Part shown: one piece after another, positions 22,348 to 29,364 of the stretch
Layout of the letters: each line of letters opens with the position of its first letter
Position numbering within the stretch: position 1 is the stretch's first letter
Virus record (IMG/VR): IMGVR_UViG_3300032217_001070
Coordinates: 1-39,233 of that record
From: a virus
Reading direction: 5' to 3' (one strand)
Length of the DNA: 39,233 bases
The notes under the pieces: generated by a model
Seen by the model: only the letters and a program-made list of their open reading frames with translations
The model's database searches: none
Told to the model about the DNA's origin: nothing
Position numbers and translations under genes: made by a program

Positions 22348-22529
22348 GCGACAACGCCCCATTCCAAGTCGATGAAATTGTGATCATGCACAGTCCATTT
22401 ACCGAGGAGGACGTGCTTGTGAATTATCGGGGCCGGAATGGTGCGAAGGCAGTTGTTATCCCCACTCCAAAGGGACTTCAAATGTCCGTGCCTGTGGAGT
22501 GGCTACGGAAGCAGGAGGAGGCGACATGA
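22344..22529 (+). CDS. Hypothetical early protein
   Basis: 61 aa, beta-rich (FQVDEIVIMHSP; GAKAVVIPTPKG), possibly a small SH3-like or OB-like barrel. It overlaps the DUF3846 gene start by 4 nt. No function assigned. Confidence 0.56.
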   Translation: MSDNAPFQVDEIVIMHSPFTEEDVLVNYRGRNGAKAVVIPTPKGLQMSVPVEWLRKQEEAT

Positions 22530-22858
22530 AAGCCATTTTAATTAACCCATCAGCTACGCCGGCCATACAAGAGGTCGAGATCGGCGGGGAACTGGCAGAG
22601 GCTCAAAAGCTAGTCGGGGGCTACATCGAAATGATCCGGCTAGGGGCCAAGGACGCTATTTTCATAGACGAGGATTGGAACAATAAGGATCCCAAAAAAC
22701 GGTTCTCCGGATCCTTTGAAATAGGTGCAGAAAAATACGGCAAGTTCACAATCGGAGGCAGAGGATTGATCGTCGGAATCAAGGGATCCGGCAACACTGA
22801 CACGTCGCTAAACCTACTAAAAGCCTCCCAGTTGGTGACAGTACTCTCCAAAGTTTAA
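22526..22858 (+). CDS. DUF3846-like protein
   Basis: 110 aa. The opening MKAILINPSATPAIQEVEIGGELAEAQKLVGGYIE is the family hallmark: a beta strand, a valine-rich EVEIGG turn, a helix and the GGYIE motif. The family is common in phages and plasmids and its function is unknown. Here it closes the first early block; the stop is followed by a 79-bp gap containing the next promoter module. Confidence 0.75.
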   Translation: MKAILINPSATPAIQEVEIGGELAEAQKLVGGYIEMIRLGAKDAIFIDEDWNNKDPKKRFSGSFEIGAEKYGKFTIGGRGLIVGIKGSGNTDTSLNLLKASQLVTVLSKV

Positions 22859-22900
22859 TTTCATTATTTACATAAAACGCTCATAACGAGCGAAATACTT

Positions 22901-22930
22901 TTGTTGTCAGTTTCGTTGCGTCACGACTAT
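22901..22930 (+). promoter_or_regulatory. Early promoter module before 185-aa gene
   Basis: TTGTTGTCA at 22901-22909, GACTAT at 22925-22930, TGGAATC, then GTG at 22938. The DNA from the motif into the coding region is clearly related to the module at 21554; both run into GTGAACGAAAAAAACC. Confidence 0.62.
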
Positions 22931-22937
22931 TGGAATC

Positions 22938-23495
22938 GTGAACGAAAAAAACCTCCCCGCCACCGGCCCCGCCCCCACCACTGAGCAACTTGCCGAGGCC
23001 CAACGCCTCCGCCAGTCTGCTCTCCAAAACGAACGGGAGGCCGAGGCGTCCTTCGAACGGTGTGACACGGATGGGTTCCTGAGCCAGTGGGCCAGCCGGA
23101 TTTCCGCCGAGGTGGACGAGAAAAACGCCATGATCCTTGAGAATGGCGGGATGATGGAGTTTCCTGCGGTTTTCACTCTGGACGGAAAGTTCCAGCCGGC
23201 AGTCCGGTGTGTGACTCGGTACGGCACGGCATGGAGTCTGACCGATGCCTCCGGAACGTTCCTTCAGCCTCCGGTGTTCTTGCCCTTCTCTCCCCAGCGG
23301 GAATCCACCATCAAAAACAAGGGATACACGATTGGGGCCGTCATGCGCCCAGCGGTTGCCAAAATCGTGACGGAAGGGAAGAGGGCCGTGGTCGCCATTC
23401 GGCCCCTTGGCCGGTACTCCGACGCCCCTGCCAGTGTGATCTCCACGGACATCTTCAAGGAAGAAACAAAAAACCAAAAAGGAGGACAGACATGA
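22938..23495 (+). CDS. Hypothetical early protein, leaderless GTG start
   Basis: 185 aa, starting MNEKNLPATG, which matches the internal start of the 121-aa gene. An N-terminal helical, Glu/Ala/Arg-rich part (LAEAQRLRQSALQNEREAEA) is followed by a beta-rich domain (FPAVFTLDGKFQPAVRC; AVVAIRPLGRY). GC content is higher than in neighbours. The start is set by the promoter module 7 nt upstream. No known family. Confidence 0.64.
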   Translation: MNEKNLPATGPAPTTEQLAEAQRLRQSALQNEREAEASFERCDTDGFLSQWASRISAEVDEKNAMILENGGMMEFPAVFTLDGKFQPAVRCVTRYGTAWSLTDASGTFLQPPVFLPFSPQRESTIKNKGYTIGAVMRPAVAKIVTEGKRAVVAIRPLGRYSDAPASVISTDIFKEETKNQKGGQT

Positions 23496-23737
23496 AAACA
23501 CGGAAACTGAAACTGCCGGCACTCAACAAGTACGGCAACCTCAAGGGCGATGACAGGGAGAACGTCGCAAAACTTCTCCTCGGTTCGCCACGGGGACGAT
23601 ACGTGATGGGTCAGGCTCTCGCCATCGGATACGAAACCCTGAAGAACACGGAACCCAGCAACGCCGAGGACATCGCCTTGATCGGCGACACGTTCTTCAA
23701 GCCCTTCTACCAGTTGAAGGTGAGTGGGGTTTTGTGA
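23492..23737 (+). CDS. Hypothetical early protein
   Basis: 81 aa, beginning MKTRKLKLPALNKYGNLKGDDR; basic N-terminus and helical remainder. GGAGG lies 8 nt before the ATG, which overlaps the previous stop. Unknown function. Confidence 0.6.
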   Translation: MKTRKLKLPALNKYGNLKGDDRENVAKLLLGSPRGRYVMGQALAIGYETLKNTEPSNAEDIALIGDTFFKPFYQLKVSGVL

Positions 23738-23931
23738 AACAACGAACTAAACCGGCTCAGGCTTCAATTTCGGCGATGATCGCCAGCCTGAATGCCAAAA
23801 ACGGAGTACCGGACGATGTAGTTTCGATCCAGAAGGGGCCGACGCCACAAGTCGAGCCTACTTGGGCTTACGGTTTCTACACCGGACGGGCAGTTGTAAC
23901 ACGGAAAACAGGAAAGGAGGTAACACAATGA
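23734..23931 (+). CDS. Hypothetical early protein, GTG start
   Basis: 65 aa from a GTG overlapping the previous stop as GTGA. Short, polar, with one predicted helix (ISAMIASLNAK). No recognised motif. Confidence 0.52.
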   Translation: MKQRTKPAQASISAMIASLNAKNGVPDDVVSIQKGPTPQVEPTWAYGFYTGRAVVTRKTGKEVTQ

Positions 23932-24164
23932 GCAATCCAAGATACGTCAGTGGTGATGTTCTTGAGCTATCAAACACTGTCACTCTTACGGTGACGAAAG
24001 TTGATGGCTTCGGGGGCGTCCCTCACTACGGAGTAATCAACATGATCAAATCAACAGACTTGCCGGACGAAGCAAAGATCAGTCACGGGTGGATCCCCGT
24101 GGATGTTCTCGACGGAAGTTATGCGGTTAATCTCAGCAAATACTACAAAGGAGGTCAGAAATGA
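23928..24164 (+). CDS. Hypothetical early protein
   Basis: 78 aa from the ATG at 23928 (GGAGG 9 nt upstream). Beta-rich, starting SNPRYVSGDVLELSNTVTLTVTKV, which suggests a small beta-barrel. ATGA overlaps on both sides. Confidence 0.58.
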   Translation: MSNPRYVSGDVLELSNTVTLTVTKVDGFGGVPHYGVINMIKSTDLPDEAKISHGWIPVDVLDGSYAVNLSKYYKGGQK

Positions 24165-24349
24165 ACTACATATTGTACGCAGACGACATCGTGGTTTGGA
24201 AAGGATCAGTCTATCCAAGCCAAGATATAATTAACGTGATTTACTACAAAGCAAGTCAGCGAGGATGGAACGGTGTTGAAATGAGTTTGTACAACAAAAA
24301 GCGTTTCTTGTGTTTCGTCACGGCAACCGAAGAGGAGGTAAAACCATGA
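24161..24349 (+). CDS. Hypothetical early protein
   Basis: 62 aa, with the start MNYILYADDIVVW and a central helix (DIINVIYYKASQ). GGAGG lies 8 nt upstream. No known domain. Confidence 0.56.
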   Translation: MNYILYADDIVVWKGSVYPSQDIINVIYYKASQRGWNGVEMSLYNKKRFLCFVTATEEEVKP

Positions 24350-24690
24350 ACACCAAAACCCTGATTCTACTGCTCCTGACTGCCACCGGAGTCTTCGCCG
24401 ACGGATACGAGGCATACAAGCGGGATTTCATGCTCAAGCAACTGCCTCAGGTCATGTCGGGCAAGATGCCGGAGGAAGAGCGAAACGTGCGGATAGCGAC
24501 GATGGAGTACCGGTGCTACCGGTACTACACCGAGCTAACAGATGAACGGAAGTTCTACTGGGAGTGGATGGACAAGTACGGGCTGAACGCAACAGAGTAC
24601 GAGCGTGAGAAACTTCGACGCTACATCGATACTCACTTCAGCTTGGGCCGACGTACTTCCGGCCAGAGCTATGAGAACTTTGCTTTTTGA
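24346..24690 (+). CDS. Exported small protein with signal peptide
   Basis: 114 aa. Residues 1-18 (MNTKTLILLLLTATGVFA) are a clear Sec signal peptide with an AxA-like cleavage site. The mature part is helical and rich in Tyr, Arg and Glu. A periplasmic role such as superinfection exclusion or envelope modification fits but is not shown. Its 3' end overlaps the convergent regulator gene by 156 nt. Confidence 0.6.
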   Translation: MNTKTLILLLLTATGVFADGYEAYKRDFMLKQLPQVMSGKMPEEERNVRIATMEYRCYRYYTELTDERKFYWEWMDKYGLNATEYEREKLRRYIDTHFSLGRRTSGQSYENFAF

Positions 24691-24834
24691 TTTCAGATTC
24701 GAGGCAACGAGCTTCGACAAGTAGGCAGACACACTAAGTTTTTCGAGACGGGCAAGACGCTGAAGGCTCAGTTTATTAGTTTGCGAAATCCATAATCCAA
24801 CAAAAGTTCGTGTTGGATGTCTCTTATTGGGCAT
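24535..24834 (-). CDS. Ribbon-helix-helix type regulator
   Basis: 99 aa from the ATG at 24834 (a GTG at 24891 would add 19 residues but lies inside a palindromic operator-like site). Residues 8-50 fit an RHH fold: strand RTFVGLWIS, helix QTNKLSLQRLARLEKL, turn, helix VSAYLSKLVASNL. The remaining half overlaps the opposite-strand gene 24346-24690 and has weaker protein character. It faces the excisionase-like gene across two palindromes, so it probably controls that promoter and its own. Confidence 0.55.
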   Translation of the reverse strand: MPNKRHPTRTFVGLWISQTNKLSLQRLARLEKLSVSAYLSKLVASNLKSKSKVLIALAGSTSAQAEVSIDVASKFLTLVLCCVQPVLVHPLPVELPFIC

Positions 24835-24879
24835 ACGGATACCTACCCGCTTCACGGTAGAATCCAAGTAATTTAAGAC

Positions 24880-24915
24880 GGTGTAAAACACCGCATCTTT
24901 TTGGTGTTTAACACC
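24880..24915. promoter_or_regulatory. Pair of 13-bp palindromes, candidate operator
   Basis: GGTGTAAAACACC (24880-24892) and GGTGTTTAACACC (24903-24915), each GGTGT-N3-ACACC, with centres 23 bp apart (about two helical turns). They lie between the divergent RHH regulator and excisionase-like genes and overlap a TATAAA box at about 24917. A good candidate for the RHH protein's binding sites. Confidence 0.6.
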
Positions 24916-24962
24916 TTATAAATAGCATTTACAATGAATTGCGACGTTAGTAATTAGCTTTA

Positions 24963-25247
24963 ATGGATTTCACTGCCAGAAGCGGAAAAGGACGAATTTC
25001 TGCTCACGAAAAGAGAGGATTAGATCTAGCCCTGAGCCTCAGGGAACTTTCGATTGCCTACGGATTAACTTACGCCCGTATCTGCAAACTCAGGGAATGC
25101 GCCGGCTTTCCGATTTTGGAAGGAGTAGTTGTGCCGTCTGATTTTGACCGTTGGCGGGAGGAGTATTACCGGCGTCCACGTACTTCCTTAGATCTCCCAT
25201 CTCAAACCGATCATACATTCGGTGAACTATTTCAGAACTATGATTGA
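24963..25247 (+). CDS. Excisionase/recombination-directionality-like HTH protein
   Basis: 94 aa. An MerR/excisionase-like helix-turn-helix is visible (SLRELSIAYGLTYARICKLRE, around residues 26-46) followed by FPILEGVVVPSDFDRWREEYY, a wing plus helix as in small adaptor HTH proteins. It is adjacent to and convergent with the integrase, overlapping its 3' end by 158 nt. The position and size fit a directionality factor or Cro-like protein. A TTTACA -35-like box at about 24928 may drive it; the -10 is poor. Confidence 0.52.
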   Translation: MDFTARSGKGRISAHEKRGLDLALSLRELSIAYGLTYARICKLRECAGFPILEGVVVPSDFDRWREEYYRRPRTSLDLPSQTDHTFGELFQNYD

Positions 25248-26169
25248 CGAGCCTCATGGCAGATGCCCTTGGTACTTCGGCCCTACGCATTCGGGAGACA
25301 CGGGTGATACGCAAAGAATGGAAGCAGTGATTTGGCATGCCCAGCTTGTCAAACATCCGGCGGAACCGGTACGACGCCTTACGGGGCATAATGCAAGTAA
25401 CCTTTGCCCCGCTTTCTACGATATGGGTCAGAAGGGGGAGGATCGATGCGGGGATGGGGATAAGGAAGGCTTTTGTTTCCCCGCCCTTGGGGTTGGGGAA
25501 GGTGACTGTTCGCCTTTCCAGATCAATACAGGAGGTGGGAATGCAACACTCTCTTAGCCGGCATCCCGTCGCCAAGGAGATCTCAAAGGCGACACCCATC
25601 CATGAAGGCTTTTTCATAAGTGCCATTCGGCACTTTTGGATCTCCTCATCGGTTAGCTCCGGACGGATCTTCTTTGCCGATTGTTGGCATTTATAGTCGT
25701 CCATGGGGCGACCTTCCATTTTTCCTAAAAGGCGTCCTTGCTTTTGGATAATCTTCAGGATTTTCAACTCCTGAATCATGGTATTCCTAGAAAGTTTTTT
25801 TCTCGAAAGATTTTTCTTTACGTCATGTCTCCAAAGTATAAACAAGTTTGCGTGAATCGGCCCGAACTCATCCAGCCTAATTTTCTTCAGAGTCATAAAT
25901 TGATTAAGGGATCGCCACGCCGAAAGGTAACGCTCACAAGTTCCATGCGTAATCGGCATGTTCTCAATCATCGGAACAACCCAGTCGGTGCTTTTATTTT
26001 GAGGAACGCTAACCTCGCCAACGGAAAGGGTGGACGCATAAACTTTGGCACGGGCCGTTGCCAGTGGATCGGCAACAAGGTAGCGGGTAGCTTTGGCAAC
26101 CCAGCGGTTGCCCTGCTTAATTCTCACGTACCAGAACCTCGAACGCTTTCTCTTATAGATACTCGCCAT
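25090..26169 (-). CDS. int: Tyrosine recombinase integrase
   Basis: 359 aa from the ATG at 26169 (a TTG at 26199 is a less likely start). An N-terminal arm-binding segment (MASIYKRKRSRFWYVRIKQG), a SAM-like core-binding domain (residues 60-150) and a catalytic domain with R204 (ATGCRLRE), H284 and R287 (FHSLRITR), H310 (LVNHSS) and nucleophile Y319 (HRMYDRF). All catalytic residues are present, so it should be active. The attP core lies 92 bp upstream of its start. It makes the phage temperate. Confidence 0.9.
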   Translation of the reverse strand: MASIYKRKRSRFWYVRIKQGNRWVAKATRYLVADPLATARAKVYASTLSVGEVSVPQNKSTDWVVPMIENMPITHGTCERYLSAWRSLNQFMTLKKIRLDEFGPIHANLFILWRHDVKKNLSRKKLSRNTMIQELKILKIIQKQGRLLGKMEGRPMDDYKCQQSAKKIRPELTDEEIQKCRMALMKKPSWMGVAFEISLATGCRLRECCIPTSCIDLERRTVTFPNPKGGETKAFLIPIPASILPLLTHIVESGAKVTCIMPRKASYRFRRMFDKLGMPNHCFHSLRITRVSRMRRAEVPRASAMRLVNHSSEIVHRMYDRFEMGDLRKYVDAGNTPPANGQNQTAQLLLPKSESRRIP

Positions 26170-26185
26170 GTAACAAGTGTCACAC

Positions 26186-26252
26186 GCAAATCTAATCAAA
26201 TCAAATCGATAAGTGATGGATTAAATCACAATCTTACAAATCTTACCCTTGT
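26186..26252. promoter_or_regulatory. Repeated AAATC/AATC motifs, candidate integrase arm sites
   Basis: Short direct repeats of the type (A)AATC occur about eight times between the integrase start and the tRNA-like core. Clustered direct repeats beside a core site are typical of integrase arm-binding or excisionase sites, but these are short and AT-rich. Confidence 0.35.
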
Positions 26253-26260
26253 ACCCTACC

Positions 26261-26285
26261 GTGGGTTCAAATCCCACCCCGTCCG
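26261..26285 (+). other. attP core: 3' end of a tRNA gene (probably Ser)
   Basis: GTGGG-TTCAAAT-CCCAC forms a perfect T arm (26261-26277), followed by CCCGTCC (26278-26284), the 3' acceptor strand, and a G discriminator. No matching 5' half of a tRNA lies upstream, so this is an attachment core that would restore a host tRNA on integration. G73 and a preceding variable-arm-like stretch point to tRNA-Ser. The next gene starts 130 bp away. Confidence 0.72.
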
Positions 26286-26414
26286 AGTGCTTTCAGTCAG
26301 TTACTTACAGTGCGTCGATTGTGGCAGTGTCCCTTTGGCGCAACTATTCACACTAAAAACAAATAATTACCACGGGGGGCTTGTGCGCCTATTCCGTGCG
26401 TTGAAAGGCATAAA

Positions 26415-26540
26415 ATGAATCAAATAAACTACGCCCTATTCGAAATGTTTCTCTTTGTGAAAGACGTTCTCGAATGGGGTGCAAGGAAAGCAGATGACTT
26501 GGCGATCAAGTTCTACGAAAGGACGAACCAGCATGACTAA
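26415..26540 (+). CDS. 41-aa protein opening the recombination operon
   Basis: Short amphipathic protein (MNQINYALFEMFLFVKDVLE...). Its stop overlaps the next start within ATGACTAA (8 nt). The region 26286-26414 upstream contains no gene and probably the operon promoter, though I cannot mark clear boxes. Confidence 0.45.
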   Translation: MNQINYALFEMFLFVKDVLEWGARKADDLAIKFYERTNQHD

Positions 26541-26682
26541 TCCTAAACAGGATAGTAACGAGTCGAGTTGCGACCATGAACTAGACGTCAAAAAAGACAT
26601 GAGCTTCATCAACGTCCCTACCAGCACGAAGTCCCAATTACGGGAGGACGGCATGGGATGGGAATACCTACACAACCAATAA
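26533..26682 (+). CDS. 49-aa hypothetical protein
   Basis: Acidic, Ser-rich (MTNPKQDSNESSCDHELDVK) with a C-terminal GMGWEYLHNQ. It lies between the 41-aa frame and RecT; AAGGAG of the RecT ribosome site begins just after its stop. Small, tentative gene. Confidence 0.45.
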   Translation: MTNPKQDSNESSCDHELDVKKDMSFINVPTSTKSQLREDGMGWEYLHNQ

Positions 26683-26692
26683 GGAGACAACC

Positions 26693-27415
26693 ATGAGCGA
26701 CAAAGAAATTGCAGTAAAGAGTGAGAACACGATTCGGGAACTGATCGGATCCGACGAGTTCAAAAAGAAGATTTCCGATGCCCTGCCAAAGCACCTGACG
26801 CCGGAACGGTTCGCACGGGTGGCGTTGATGGCGATTAACAAGACGCCGGCCCTGCTGAATTGCACCAAGCCGAGCCTCTTTCAATGCTTGGTAGATCTTG
26901 GGGCCATGGGCCTAGAACCGGATGGGCGACGGGCGCACCTGATTCCCTACGGCAACGTGGCTACTCTGGTGGTGGACTATAAGGGGATCCTTGACCTGAT
27001 CATGCGGTCAGGCCACGTCTTATCGATCCATGCCGACGTCGTTTGCGAGGGCGACGTTTTCGAATACGACCTTGGCGAAATCAAACAGCACAAGATCGAC
27101 TTCCGGAAGGATCGTGGGGCCGTTATTGCGGTCTATTGCATGATCCGTATGAAGGACGGATCGAACAAGTGTGAAGTCATGACAAAGGCCGACGTCGAAT
27201 CGATCCGGTCACGTTCCAAGGCCGGTAAGTCTGGCCCTTGGGTTACGGACTGGAACGAGATGGCGAAAAAGACGGTATTCCGACGTGCATCCAAGTGGGT
27301 TCCGCTTTCTCCGGAAGTGCGGGATCAGATCGAACGTGAGGACGTCCACCAGTTTGCCGGTAAAGCGTCGAGCATACCGGTTGTTGCAACACCCATCTTT
27401 GAGGAAGCAAAATGA
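26693..27415 (+). CDS. recT: RecT-family single-strand annealing recombinase
   Basis: 240 aa, the usual length. Family signatures: ERFARVALMAINKTPALLNCTKPSLFQCLVDLGAMGLEPDGRRAHLIPYG and VVDYKGILDLIMRSG, then YDLGEIKQHK, the central pattern of RecT/Bet-type annealers. It coats single-stranded DNA and promotes annealing during phage recombination and replication. AAGGAG lies 8 nt before the ATG. It is coupled by ATGA to a PD-(D/E)XK nuclease that may supply the exonuclease partner. Confidence 0.9.
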   Translation: MSDKEIAVKSENTIRELIGSDEFKKKISDALPKHLTPERFARVALMAINKTPALLNCTKPSLFQCLVDLGAMGLEPDGRRAHLIPYGNVATLVVDYKGILDLIMRSGHVLSIHADVVCEGDVFEYDLGEIKQHKIDFRKDRGAVIAVYCMIRMKDGSNKCEVMTKADVESIRSRSKAGKSGPWVTDWNEMAKKTVFRRASKWVPLSPEVRDQIEREDVHQFAGKASSIPVVATPIFEEAK

Positions 27416-28467
27416 GCGACGAGCGCAAAGGATTACCCAGCGCAAGCAACGCCAAACGCTTCCTGAACTGTGCCGGATCCTTTCGGGCAGAGTCCGGCTT
27501 TCCGGACACGTCCAATCCGGCGTCTGAGGCCGGTACTAGGATCCACGACGTGCTTGCCGGCGAAGCACCTTGGACAACCCTTAACGACGCCGAGCGTGAC
27601 ATGGCCGAGACGCTGAACACTGAAAGCGATTTGGTTTTGGCTAACTGGGAATCTGAGAAGCCTTTGGTAACTAGGGAAAAGCGGTTGTTCCTTGTGGAAC
27701 AAGGCAAAGAACTAGCCTCCGGCAAGGGGGATTTGATGGCAATCTCCGCATGCGGTAAGCGGGGATTGATTATCGATTACAAGACTGGCAGGGGCGAAGT
27801 CGATAAAGCCGGTAAGAATCTTCAACTCCGATTCTTGGCCGTACTCATGGCTCAGGAACATCCCAACCTTGAGGAAATTACGGTAGGCATCATCCAGATT
27901 GGATCACCTACGACCCTTTGCGCTTATTCCAAAAGTGATATACGCCTATCCCGTGAGAACATTCTTACCGGACTAAAGGCACTGGATCAGGACAATGCCC
28001 CCCGCAAGAGTGGGACATGGTGCAAGTACTGTAAGGCAATCGGAGTATGCGAAACGGCCATGGGCGAAAGCATGCAAATTGTTCCTGCGGAGGCGAAGTT
28101 TGAGTTGGGCATGCCTTTAGAAGAATTGCTCATTAGGGCCGAAATTGCGGAGCAGATCATAGATTCTATCAAGGAGAAGGCTAAGACGCTTTTAAGGGCC
28201 AATCCTGACGCACTAAAGGGCTATAAGCTGAGTTCTCCGGTTCAACGTCGGGCGATTAAGAGTCCTGAGACTGCCTTTACCAAGCTATCGACCATCCTTA
28301 ACGGATCCGAGTTTGCCTCTTGTTGTTCCGTAAAGGTGGGAGATTTGCAGAAGTTGTTGGCAAAAAAACAACAACTCGGTGTGAAAGACTCAAAAGAGGC
28401 ATTGTCGAATCTGTTAGGTGACGAACTAGAGGTGATTGAAAGCGAACCGAGGTTGATGAAGCGATGA
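27412..28467 (+). CDS. PD-(D/E)XK nuclease (DUF2800/Cas4-like), RecT partner
   Basis: 351 aa. The N-terminus LPSASNAKRFLNCAGS is the usual start of the family. Catalytic motifs: GTRIHDVL, ASGKGDLMA (D) and LIIDYKTGRGEVD (D-x-K), then NLQLRFLAVLM. WCKYCKAIGVCE contains clustered Cys that could bind an Fe-S or zinc centre, as in Cas4/AddB-type nucleases. The likely role is 5'-end resection to feed RecT. It has the longest coding region of the recombination block. Confidence 0.78.
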   Translation: MSDERKGLPSASNAKRFLNCAGSFRAESGFPDTSNPASEAGTRIHDVLAGEAPWTTLNDAERDMAETLNTESDLVLANWESEKPLVTREKRLFLVEQGKELASGKGDLMAISACGKRGLIIDYKTGRGEVDKAGKNLQLRFLAVLMAQEHPNLEEITVGIIQIGSPTTLCAYSKSDIRLSRENILTGLKALDQDNAPRKSGTWCKYCKAIGVCETAMGESMQIVPAEAKFELGMPLEELLIRAEIAEQIIDSIKEKAKTLLRANPDALKGYKLSSPVQRRAIKSPETAFTKLSTILNGSEFASCCSVKVGDLQKLLAKKQQLGVKDSKEALSNLLGDELEVIESEPRLMKR

Positions 28468-28649
28468 AGATTAACAAAATGAAAACTCAGGCGATCAAGG
28501 AAATGATTGCCCGACTGGAAACCATGATCTCCGGCAACTACACCAAGGAGCAGGACAAGAAGAATTGGACGCAGTTGCCAAAGGGTAGGGAAACCGAAAG
28601 CCAGTATTTCAAGCATCTTAAGGAAGAGCTTGGCCGGAGAACTGCTTGA
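28464..28649 (+). CDS. Hypothetical 61-aa basic protein
   Basis: Basic, helical, with MKINKMKTQAIKEMIARLE and a C-terminal FKHLKEELGRRTA. ATGA overlap with the nuclease gene and TTGA overlap with the methyltransferase. Unknown role; possibly nucleic-acid-binding. Confidence 0.55.
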   Translation: MKINKMKTQAIKEMIARLETMISGNYTKEQDKKNWTQLPKGRETESQYFKHLKEELGRRTA

Positions 28650-29200
28650 GCATTTACCGAGATCCACTCAAGGAGTCCGGTGACGAATGCCGTCCGGATA
28701 ACCAGAGGCTAGAGCAGATCATAGCAGGATCCTTGCTATGCCTCCTGCCACTGCCTAACCGGTCATGGCTAGACGTGGGGGCCGGCCAAGCAAAAGCCGA
28801 GCAACGCATCACTGGGTTTGGCTTTACTTACATGAGCCAAGATCCGGCCCCGAATCAACCGGTGGACGTCACGATACCTTTTCACACGATCCGGACGCAC
28901 AAGTTCGGAGTGGTAAGCGCATTCCATGTAATCGAACACGTCCCTTGTTACGTCAATTTCTTGGGTGACATGAGGAGACTCGTTGAGGCCGGCGGGTATG
29001 CGGTTGTTTCGACGCCACTCAGAGTTCAAACGGAATACCATTATAGGGCATTTGCCAAGGGATCCCACGTACTCAATAGCCTAATTGCCTTGGGCAACCT
29101 GATTGCCTCGTTTGACATCCATGAAGATCGGTTTGTGAGAACAGATGCCATGGCCGGCATCACCGATCCGAAATCAATTCTAAGTATATGGAAACCATAA
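28646..29200 (+). CDS. Class I SAM-dependent methyltransferase
   Basis: 184 aa from a TTG start (TTGA overlap). The glycine-rich SAM site LDVGAGQAKAEQRI (around residues 42-55) is followed by VVSAFHVIEHVPCYVNFLGDMRRLVEAGGYAVVSTP, which matches the motif-4/5 pattern of small methyltransferases. No target recognition domain is present, so DNA, sugar or small-molecule substrates are equally possible. It is embedded in the recombination/replication operon. Confidence 0.78.
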   Translation: MSIYRDPLKESGDECRPDNQRLEQIIAGSLLCLLPLPNRSWLDVGAGQAKAEQRITGFGFTYMSQDPAPNQPVDVTIPFHTIRTHKFGVVSAFHVIEHVPCYVNFLGDMRRLVEAGGYAVVSTPLRVQTEYHYRAFAKGSHVLNSLIALGNLIASFDIHEDRFVRTDAMAGITDPKSILSIWKP

Positions 29201-29364
29201 CCCCTTTCGCATACGAGGTCTTGAAGGTCGTCGTATCCATGGCCGAGCTAACTGCCTTCTGGTTAGGCGTAGGGATCCTATGGGGAATGTTAATCGTTGG
29301 TATAGCAAGCGGAGGCGCAGTTGCCTTCTGGTTCATTCGCAAACTATGGAGGGAGTTCTTATGA
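29188..29364 (+). CDS. 58-aa two-segment membrane protein
   Basis: Two hydrophobic stretches (around residues 8-34 and 37-50: LTAFWLGVGILWGMLIVGIA; GGAVAFWFI) and a basic C-terminus (RKLWREFL). Its ATG lies inside the methyltransferase end and its stop overlaps the next gene as ATGA, supporting translation. Possibly an inner-membrane exclusion or anti-holin-type protein. Confidence 0.58.
   Translation: METITPFAYEVLKVVVSMAELTAFWLGVGILWGMLIVGIASGGAVAFWFIRKLWREFL

Noticed and set aside
22881-23522. 213-aa minus-strand frame opposite the 185-aa early gene
   Set aside because: The plus-strand gene has a promoter module, coupling and normal composition; the reverse frame looks like a GC-driven shadow.
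26221-26285. Complete tRNA gene
   Set aside because: Only the T arm and 3' acceptor strand are present; no D arm, anticodon arm or 5' acceptor strand can be matched upstream.
25738-26418. 226-aa plus-strand open frame across the integrase start and attP
   Set aside because: It lies antisense to the integrase and over the attP region, with no domain features; a shadow.
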